Of a DNA stretch of 6,174 nt, positions 1 through 3,947 are shown piece by piece (position 1 is the first letter of the stretch; every line of letters starts with the position of its first letter). A program made the translations under genes and the position numbers. Under the pieces are notes generated by a model. It saw only the letters and a program-made list of their open reading frames with translations, was not told where the DNA came from and did no database searches. This DNA is from an uncultured Candidatus Pelagibacter sp. (GTDB lineage Bacteria; Pseudomonadota; Alphaproteobacteria; Pelagibacterales; Pelagibacteraceae). Where the stretch lies: contig CAJQRR010000016.1 of the NCBI GenBank assembly GCA_905612385.1, positions 1 through 6,174 on the forward strand, given 5' to 3'.

Positions 1-1184
1 ATGCTGAGAGAGAAAATATCAATATTTCTGAAGAAGATTTAAGAATTTCAAAAGGTAACTACTTACCCACAGTCACAATTTCTGGAAGCAAAAGTCAAGA
101 AGATACAAGTAAATTGACCAATAGATTGGGTATCGAACAGTCAGTTAGTGATGTTGATCCTTCTACTCAATCTATAAAAATTGAACAAACATTGATAGAC
201 TTTGGTAGAAATGCTGATGTTCAAAAAAATCAAATTGGAATTAATCTTGCAGCAATAAAATTATTAAAAAAAGAACAAGAAGTTTTATTAAAAGCGATTG
301 AAGCTTATTCAGGATTAATATTAGCTAATAAAAAATTAAAGATTAATCAAAGTAATCTTATTTTGTTAGAGCGACAAGTTGAAACAAATAGAGCCAGACT
401 TGAAAGAGGTCAAATTACTTTATCTGATTTAGCTCAGTCTGAGTCTTCATTAGCTGGAGCCCAAGCAAATTTTATTCAATCTAAAAACGAAATTATATCT
501 AGTAAGTTGAATTATGAAAATGTCATTGGACCAATTGTAGATATAAATAGCTTAAATAATAATTTTGATATTAAGCTTATGCTTCCAGATAATTTGAGTG
601 ATGCAATAGATAAATCAAAAAAATATAATCCAGAATTAATTATTGCAAAATTAGAATATGAACAATCAGAAAAAGATGTGCTTATTTCACGATCTGATTT
701 ATCACCTTCTGCAAAACTTTCTTATGAGAGTTCTAAATCCCAAGATTTGAGCTCATCATACGATGAGAGTGATAAAAATATTTTAAAAGCAACCGTTACT
801 TGGCCAATATATTCAGGTGGGAAAAATAGAGCTTCATTAAATAAAAGTCGAAATTTACAAAATAGAAAAAAATTATTATTAAGCAGCGCTACAAAAGCTA
901 ATAACAGCAATGTAGCAATCTCATGGTCCACACTTCAGTCTTCAAAAAGTTTATTAAATTCAGTTAACTCTCAAGTTAAAGCAGCCAAGATTGCAAATGA
1001 AGGAATAACAGTTGAATATGAATCTGGACTAGGAAGGTCCACACTAGATGTAATTCAATCTAACTCTATTTTATTGAGTTCTAGAATTGCTTTAGCAAAT
1101 TCTGAAAGAAACTATCTGCTTGCTCAATTTAATGTTTTAAAATCTATTGGTCTATTAAATAGTATTCACCTAAAACTTAAGTAA
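1..1184 (+). CDS. tolC: TolC-family outer membrane efflux protein, C-terminal part (5' end outside the window)
   Basis: The frame is open from base 3 and runs 393 codons to TAA at 1182-1184, so the start lies upstream; the TTG at 114 is an internal leucine codon, not a start. TolC-type proteins form trimeric outer-membrane channels with a periplasmic alpha-helical barrel, serving efflux pumps and type I secretion. Two internal repeats are visible. The first has a strand motif TLIDFGRN (about residue 63 of the visible part) followed by long Ala/Leu/Lys/Gln-rich helices with LERGQITLSDLAQSESSLA. The second has TWPIYSGGKN (about residue 266), followed by helices ending in YESGLGRSTLDVIQSNS. This strand-helix-helix duplication, with an aromatic/Gly turn before each helix pair, is typical of the family. 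About 100 N-terminal residues including the signal peptide are missing if the length is as in E. coli TolC (about 490). The exact transporter partner cannot be told from here. Confidence 0.9.
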   Translation, partial: AERENINISEEDLRISKGNYLPTVTISGSKSQEDTSKLTNRLGIEQSVSDVDPSTQSIKIEQTLIDFGRNADVQKNQIGINLAAIKLLKKEQEVLLKAIEAYSGLILANKKLKINQSNLILLERQVETNRARLERGQITLSDLAQSESSLAGAQANFIQSKNEIISSKLNYENVIGPIVDINSLNNNFDIKLMLPDNLSDAIDKSKKYNPELIIAKLEYEQSEKDVLISRSDLSPSAKLSYESSKSQDLSSSYDESDKNILKATVTWPIYSGGKNRASLNKSRNLQNRKKLLLSSATKANNSNVAISWSTLQSSKSLLNSVNSQVKAAKIANEGITVEYESGLGRSTLDVIQSNSILLSSRIALANSERNYLLAQFNVLKSIGLLNSIHLKLK

Positions 1185-1187
1185 TAA

Positions 1188-1214
1188 AGTTAATTTTTCA
1201 TTAAAAAATTAACT
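1188..1214. terminator. AT-rich perfect hairpin after tolC
   Basis: AGTTAATTTTT (1188-1198) and AAAAATTAACT (1204-1214) are perfect reverse complements, giving an 11-bp stem with a 5-nt loop (CATTA), starting 4 nt after the tolC stop. It is very AT-rich, and the plus strand has no clean T-tract after it, so it may be a weak terminator or an mRNA 3'-end stabiliser. Its position between tolC and the recA promoter fits an end of the tolC transcript. Confidence 0.5.
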
Positions 1215-1215
1215 A

Positions 1216-1243
1216 TTGATAATAAGAACAAAATGTGTACATT
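1216..1243 (+). promoter_or_regulatory. Candidate recA promoter
   Basis: TTGATA (1216-1221, 5 of 6 to the sigma-70 -35 consensus) is followed after 16 nt by TACATT (1238-1243, 4 of 6 to -10). This would give a leader of roughly 40 nt before the recA ATG at 1288. A 6-bp inverted repeat AAATGT-GT-ACATTT (1231-1244) overlaps the -10. The assignment is by eye only. Confidence 0.35.
1226..1240 (+). promoter_or_regulatory. LexA-box-like element in the recA promoter
   Basis: GAAC (1226-1229), seven bases, then GTAC (1237-1240). The known alphaproteobacterial SOS box is the direct repeat GTTC-N7-GTTC, which reads GAAC-N7-GAAC on the other strand; this site matches 7 of 8 defined bases. It lies between the proposed -35 and -10 of recA, where a repressor would block transcription. 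Position and half-match support SOS control of recA, but a one-mismatch 8-base pattern in AT-rich DNA is modest evidence. Confidence 0.35.
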
Positions 1244-1287
1244 TAACACACGATTCGAACACTAATTATTTAATAAAAAGGCATAAA

Positions 1288-2439
1288 ATGACTAAAAACA
1301 ACTTAAAAGTAGTTAAATCTACAAAAGCACAGCAAGCAGAAGGCAACGAAAAAAGCAAAGCTTTAGACGCGGCAATGGCCCAAATTATCGATAATTTTGG
1401 AAAAGGATCAGTAATGAAACTTGGCCAAAGAAGAGCAATGGACATCGAGTCAGTTTCAACTGGATCATTAAGCTTAGATGTAGCGCTTGGAATAGGTGGC
1501 TTACCAAAAGGAAGAGTTGTTGAAGTCTATGGGCCAGAATCATCTGGTAAAACAACTTTAGCATTACAAGTATTAGCAGAAGCTCAAAAAGCTGGAGGAA
1601 CATGTGCGTTTATAGATGCAGAACATGCTTTAGATCCAATTTATGCAAAAAAACTTGGTGTAGACACTGAAGAATTATTAATTTCACAACCTGATACTGG
1701 TGAGCAAGCTCTAGAAATAGCCGATACTTTAGTTAAATCAGGATCAATTTCTGTTATCGTAATCGACTCTGTTGCAGCACTAACACCTAGAGCTGAAATT
1801 GAAGGTGAAATGGGAGATCACCACGTAGGACTTCAATCAAGATTAATGAGTCAAGCTTTAAGAAAGTTAACAGGCTCAATCTCAAGCACAAATACAATGA
1901 TGATTTTTATTAACCAAATTAGAATGAAAATTGGAGTTATGTTTGGAAGTCCAGAAACTACATCTGGTGGAAATGCGCTTAAATTTTATTCATCTGTTAG
2001 GTTAGATATCAGAAGAATTGGAGCTATTAAAAATGGTGATGAAATTATTGGTAACTCAACAAGAGTTAAAGTGGTTAAAAATAAAGTAGCACCACCATTT
2101 AAAGTTGTTGAATTTGACCTAATGTACGGCAAAGGTATTAGTAAAGTAGGTGAATTAGTTGACCTTGGTGCAAAAGCTGACATTGTTGAAAAAGCTGGAG
2201 CTTGGTATGCTTATAAAGGTGAAAAAATTGGACAAGGAAGAGAAAATGCTAAAACTTATTTAGAGCAAAATCCTAAAATTGCAGCAGAAATTGAAATGGC
2301 AATTAGAGAGAAAGCTGGAGTGATAGCAAAAAAAATTGAAGGTAATCCTCTTGATCCAGAAAAAGCAGCAAAAGATCAAATTGAGGATCCTAAAGTGGAA
2401 ATAAAAGAAGAAGTAACACCTCCATCTAAAAAGAATTAG
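1288..2439 (+). CDS. recA: RecA recombinase, complete
   Basis: RecA polymerises on single-stranded DNA, drives ATP-dependent homologous strand exchange, and as a coprotease triggers LexA self-cleavage. The protein has 383 aa. The Walker A motif GPESSGKT is at 82-89 and Walker B VIVID at 156-160. Loop L1 is [18 protein letters not shown] from 172. Loop L2 contains [14 protein letters not shown] from 220, with the catalytic/allosteric Glu at 223 (E. coli Glu207 position) and Ser where Thr is usual. The core begins at [14 protein letters not shown], after a 16-residue Lys/Gln-rich extension relative to E. coli. The C-terminus is the usual charged tail ([16 protein letters not shown]). ATG 1288 is chosen because AAAAAGG (1275-1281) lies 6 nt upstream; an in-frame TTG at 1216 would place the promoter inside the gene. 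The gene stands alone between two terminators, with a LexA-like site upstream. Confidence 0.98.
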   Translation: MTKNNLKVVKSTKAQQAEGNEKSKALDAAMAQIIDNFGKGSVMKLGQRRAMDIESVSTGSLSLDVALGIGGLPKGRVVEVYGPESSGKTTLALQVLAEAQKAGGTCAFIDAEHALDPIYAKKLGVDTEELLISQPDTGEQALEIADTLVKSGSISVIVIDSVAALTPRAEIEGEMGDHHVGLQSRLMSQALRKLTGSISSTNTMMIFINQIRMKIGVMFGSPETTSGGNALKFYSSVRLDIRRIGAIKNGDEIIGNSTRVKVVKNKVAPPFKVVEFDLMYGKGISKVGELVDLGAKADIVEKAGAWYAYKGEKIGQGRENAKTYLEQNPKIAAEIEMAIREKAGVIAKKIEGNPLDPEKAAKDQIEDPKVEIKEEVTPPSKKN

Positions 2440-2460
2440 TTAAAGTCATCTTTAATTATT

Positions 2461-2489
2461 AAAAGGCGCTTAAATTAAGCGCCTTTTTT
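2461..2489. terminator. Strong intrinsic terminator of recA, probably bidirectional
   Basis: AAAAGGCGCTT (2461-2471) pairs with AAGCGCCTTTT (2477-2487). An extra A-T pair (2472 with 2476) leaves a 3-nt loop. Six T follow the GC-rich stem (2484-2489). In reverse the stem is followed by TTTTAATAATT, so it can also stop the minus-strand pilin transcript. It begins 21 nt after the recA stop. Its right half is repeated at 3886-3903. Confidence 0.93.
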
Positions 2490-2492
2490 CCC
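2475..2492. repeat. Left copy of 18-bp direct repeat flanking the pilin cassette
   Basis: TTAAGCGCCTTTTTTCCC, identical to 3886-3903. This copy is the loop side, right stem arm and T-tract of the recA terminator. Outside the 18 bp, similarity continues leftwards with one mismatch (AAA before it here, AAT at the right copy) and stops at once on the right. The start-to-start distance is 1411 bp, and everything between is pilin-related. Confidence 0.9.
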
Positions 2493-2517
2493 AGACTAAA
2501 TTCAGGAATACCAACGC

Positions 2518-2620
2518 TTATTCAATGACACTTGCACTCGAAACTTGATTTATCTCTTTCGTTGCATGTTTGTTGCAAGTTGTCCCACATAATCCTATAG
2601 GGTGAAACCATTTCGTTTAT
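2518..2620 (-). pseudogene. Remnant of a third type IV pilin gene (decayed N-terminus plus short tail)
   Basis: Read on the minus strand, bases 2618-2598 encode KRNGFTL, the prepilin leader and cleavage region, nearly base for base as in the intact pilin at 3695 (AAACGAAATGG is shared). The start ATG is lost, and a one-base deletion after CTA brings TAG in frame (2597-2595). The hydrophobic helix is missing. In a shifted frame an open stretch ends in CNKHATKEINQVSSASVIE and TAA (2520-2518). The head overlaps the stop codon of the preceding pilin, as the intact pair overlap each other, so this was probably the third gene of the operon. The tail resembles a segment upstream of the first pilin (3728-3796). 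Whether the tail is the original C-terminus or an internal piece related to SNHAAIKKEI of the neighbouring pilin is open. Confidence 0.6.
2545..2581. repeat. Imperfect repeat of the KEINQ tail-coding segment, copy 1
   Basis: Matches 3749-3786 at about 33 of 38 aligned positions, with one single-base gap. The first 15 bases, TTGATTTATCTCTTT, are identical. On the minus strand both copies encode HATKEINQ, so the repeat is coding or ex-coding sequence and its differences fall partly at third codon positions. Confidence 0.75.
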
Positions 2621-3141
2621 TTATATTTAATCTCTTCCTCCAATCTATTTTCAGAATTACTACACGGCTCCTTGAAGCAAGAACATAATGTTATGTAATC
2701 CCAGGAATTTTCTGAATCAATATTAGTTATACCGACATATTGTCCTCCCCATGATGCTACTTTACAACCATTATGTCTTTGTGCAGTCCAGGCAGTAGGA
2801 TTATCAGGATGTGGAGGATATGGATTTGTATATCTACCATTATTCTCCATATGATTACCAAGAGATCTTGCTATGAATGTTCGTGCATCAGGTTGATAAC
2901 AAGTAACTACACTTTCAGTTTTAGAACCCCAGACTTTCATCATTGTTACACTTCCATAAATATTGCATTTTTGGATCACAAGATAAATTTCCTTCTTAAT
3001 CGCTGCATGATTAGATTTCGCAACTGTAACCCTTGCAGCACTTGTATACCCATTATAAGCAACCACTCCTACAGCAGCGAGGATACCGATGATTGCTACT
3101 ACGACTAGGAGTTCTATTAGAGTGAAGGCTTTGCGGTTCAT
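2617..3141 (-). CDS. Type IV pilin / pseudopilin, six cysteines (second gene of the pilin pair)
   Basis: A type IV pilin subunit: an inner-membrane prepilin, cleaved by prepilin peptidase, then built into a pilus or pseudopilus. The protein has 174 aa. The leader is MNRKA, cleavage is expected before F6, and Glu is at position 5 of the mature protein (E10). A hydrophobic helix runs over residues 6-31 (FTLIELLVVVAIIGILAAVG...). The globular part has Cys at 59, 81, 126, 153, 155 and 160, an NPYPPHP segment (106-112) and an acidic tail. Ala precedes the cleavage site, where Gly is the rule. ATG at 3141 is chosen because it overlaps the upstream pilin stop as ATGA, implying translational coupling; earlier in-frame ATG (3156) or TTG (3168) would give a long atypical leader. 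No pilus assembly genes are in the window, so machinery must be encoded elsewhere. The exact role (adhesion, DNA uptake, secretion) cannot be told. Confidence 0.9.
   Translation of the reverse strand: MNRKAFTLIELLVVVAIIGILAAVGVVAYNGYTSAARVTVAKSNHAAIKKEIYLVIQKCNIYGSVTMMKVWGSKTESVVTCYQPDARTFIARSLGNHMENNGRYTNPYPPHPDNPTAWTAQRHNGCKVASWGGQYVGITNIDSENSWDYITLCSCFKEPCSNSENRLEEEIKYK
3044..3066. repeat. 23-bp perfect repeat in the pilin N-terminal coding region, copy 1
   Basis: Identical to 3598-3620. It encodes the end of the hydrophobic helix and the start of the exposed part (VVAYNGY). Similarity continues on the helix-coding side with scattered, mostly synonymous changes, and collapses on the other side, where the globular domains begin. 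Confidence 0.9.
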
Positions 3142-3695
3142 TCTAATGGGATCCATGTTCTTAAACAATTAGGATCTTTTTCATTAAAGTTAGGATTATA
3201 ACTACAAGTAAGCTTTTGATTTGTTCCATTTTTATATTCAGCAACAGGGCTAACTATATAAAGTCCTCTAATATTATTCCAATTTAAAGCTGTGACATTT
3301 ATTTCTCCTACATGAGTCCATGCCCCAGCACATCCGAATGGATGATCTGATTTAGTATATGGATGAATTCTTCCATAAGGATTTTTCATATTAGGAAATG
3401 CTTTTGGTCCAAGATTAGTACAATTGTTCCAGTTATTAAAATTTATATAAAAAAATCTAATACTGGATGTAGAAGAACAAGGAGCATAATTCATCCATTT
3501 TGCTGAAGAATCTAATTCACATTTTGTATTTTCTGATAAAAGATAGCTTGTTACAGTTTTATAGTTTTGTTTTGCTGCTGATATTTTTGCAGCCTTGGTA
3601 TACCCATTATAAGCAACCACACCCACTGCAGCTAAGATACCGATGATGGCTACAACGACTAAGAGCTCTATTAGAGTAAAACCATTTCGTTTCAT
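3138..3695 (-). CDS. Type IV pilin / pseudopilin, six cysteines (first gene of the pilin pair)
   Basis: Prepilin of 185 aa with leader MKRNG, cleavage expected at G5/F6, and Glu at mature position 5 (E10). Mature residues 1-28 are identical to the downstream pilin. Beyond residue 33 the two diverge strongly, sharing mainly C59, an NPY motif (105-107 here) and a Gly-Cys (121-122). Cysteines are at 59, 73, 92, 122, 164 and 177, so up to three disulfides are possible; the globular part is rich in Asn, Trp and Tyr (NNWNNC, LNWNNI), which is common in secreted surface domains. ATG 3695 gives the normal 5-residue leader; TTG 3701 would add only two residues. TAGGG lies about 9 nt upstream as a weak ribosome site. 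Its TGA overlaps the next ATG. It is transcribed opposite to recA and alaS. The family assignment is firm; the specific function is unknown. Confidence 0.92.
   Translation of the reverse strand: MKRNGFTLIELLVVVAIIGILAAVGVVAYNGYTKAAKISAAKQNYKTVTSYLLSENTKCELDSSAKWMNYAPCSSTSSIRFFYINFNNWNNCTNLGPKAFPNMKNPYGRIHPYTKSDHPFGCAGAWTHVGEINVTALNWNNIRGLYIVSPVAEYKNGTNQKLTCSYNPNFNEKDPNCLRTWIPLE
3598..3620. repeat. 23-bp perfect repeat in the pilin N-terminal coding region, copy 2
   Basis: Same sequence as 3044-3066, in direct orientation 554 bp away. Recombination between the two copies would remove or exchange one pilin while keeping an intact N-terminal helix. Confidence 0.9.
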
Positions 3696-3727
3696 AACCA
3701 AACCCTACCAAACGTTAAATCAGGTGT

Positions 3728-3796
3728 CTAGGTGATGGAATTGGCTATTTGATTTATCTCTTTTGTAGCGTGTTCGTTGTCAAGTTTAAGAGACAT
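3728..3796 (-). pseudogene. Short ORF or pilin-gene tail remnant upstream of the pilin pair
   Basis: On the minus strand an ATG at 3796 opens 22 codons ending in HATKEINQIANSIT and TAG (3730-3728), 32 nt before the first pilin ATG. The central HATKEINQ is shared with the tail of the remnant at 2518-2583, and the DNA is about 87% alike over 38 positions. Repetition next to another pilin suggests the 3' end of a deleted pilin gene, with the front part missing between here and the right-hand 18-bp repeat. The alternative is a real small leader peptide ahead of the pilin operon; the weak AAAGA ribosome site does not decide it. No product is recognised. Confidence 0.4.
3749..3786. repeat. Imperfect repeat of the KEINQ tail-coding segment, copy 2
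   Basis: Partner of 2545-2581, in direct orientation about 1.2 kb apart. The pair brackets the two intact pilin genes inside the outer 18-bp repeats. Confidence 0.75.
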
Positions 3797-3823
3797 TTTA
3801 GTGAATCTTTATGTGATTAATTT

Positions 3824-3877
3824 TTTATAAATTTTAAATCGTCCGCATAACTAGTGTGAGCTAGTGTGTTCCTCACA
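3824..3877 (-). promoter_or_regulatory. Candidate promoter and operator region of the pilin operon
   Basis: The minus strand is strongly AT-rich here, with possible -10 hexamers TAAAAT (3836-3831, 5 of 6) or TATAAA (3829-3824). No good -35 is present at the right distance. Instead that position holds a phased direct repeat CTAGTGTG-AG-CTAGTGTG (plus strand, 3851-3868) and an inverted repeat TGTGAG/CTCACA (3855-3860 and 3872-3877). A poor -35 with repeats over it is what an activator-dependent promoter looks like. This is inferred, with no experimental or comparative support. Confidence 0.3.
3851..3868. repeat. Helically phased 8-bp direct repeat in the pilin-alaS divergent region
   Basis: CTAGTGTG at 3851-3858 and again at 3861-3868, with a 10-bp period so both copies face the same side of the helix. 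CTAG is uncommon in most bacterial genomes, which makes the pair stand out. It could be a two-subunit regulator site. Confidence 0.6.
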
Positions 3878-3885
3878 TGCCTAAT

Positions 3886-3903
3886 TTAAGCGCCTTTTTT
3901 CCC
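3886..3903. repeat. Right copy of 18-bp direct repeat (half of the recA terminator)
   Basis: TTAAGCGCCTTTTTTCCC, identical to 2475-2492. No complementary GGCGC arm lies upstream, so it cannot fold as a terminator here. It lies 44 nt before alaS and marks the right edge of the inserted pilin segment. Confidence 0.9.
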
Positions 3904-3913
3904 TACACTTATA

Positions 3914-3941
3914 TAGACATCAAATAAAAAAGCTGTATTTT
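3914..3941 (+). promoter_or_regulatory. Candidate alaS promoter giving a leaderless mRNA
   Basis: TAGACA (3914-3919, 5 of 6 to -35) and TATTTT (3936-3941, 4 of 6 to -10) are 16 nt apart. The start site expected 6-7 nt later coincides with the alaS ATG at 3948. TATATA at 3910-3915 is an alternative -10 that would give a leader of about 26 nt. The assignment is by eye. Confidence 0.3.
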
Positions 3942-3947
3942 AAATGT

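Noticed and set aside
114..116. TTG 114 as a start of the tolC-like gene
   Set aside because: The frame is open upstream to the window edge and already reads as TolC-like sequence (KGNYLPTVTISG), so the gene is truncated by the window.
1252..1260. GATTCGAAC, whose complement GTTCGAATC resembles a tRNA T-loop
   Set aside because: The flanking bases do not form a 5-bp T-stem on either strand, and no acceptor, D or anticodon arms are present.
1216..1287. Longer recA starting at TTG 1216
   Set aside because: It would put the candidate promoter inside the gene and add 24 residues unlike any RecA; ATG 1288 has a good AAAAAGG ribosome site.
2773..3108. Open frame of 111 codons on the plus strand opposite the second pilin
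   Set aside because: It is antisense to a well-supported pilin, has no ribosome site and an implausible Cys/Ile/Ser-rich composition.
3855..3877. CRP-like TGTGA...TCACA site upstream of the pilins
   Set aside because: The spacing between half-sites is 13 nt instead of the 6 of a CRP/FNR-type site; kept only as an inverted repeat.
2490..3885. An insertion sequence or integron cassette as the cause of the 18-bp repeats
   Set aside because: There is no transposase or integrase, no terminal inverted repeats and no attC-like hairpin; all coding content is pilin-related.
3886..3903. A second working terminator before alaS
   Set aside because: The left stem arm is missing, so no GC-rich hairpin can form; only the right arm and T-tract are present.
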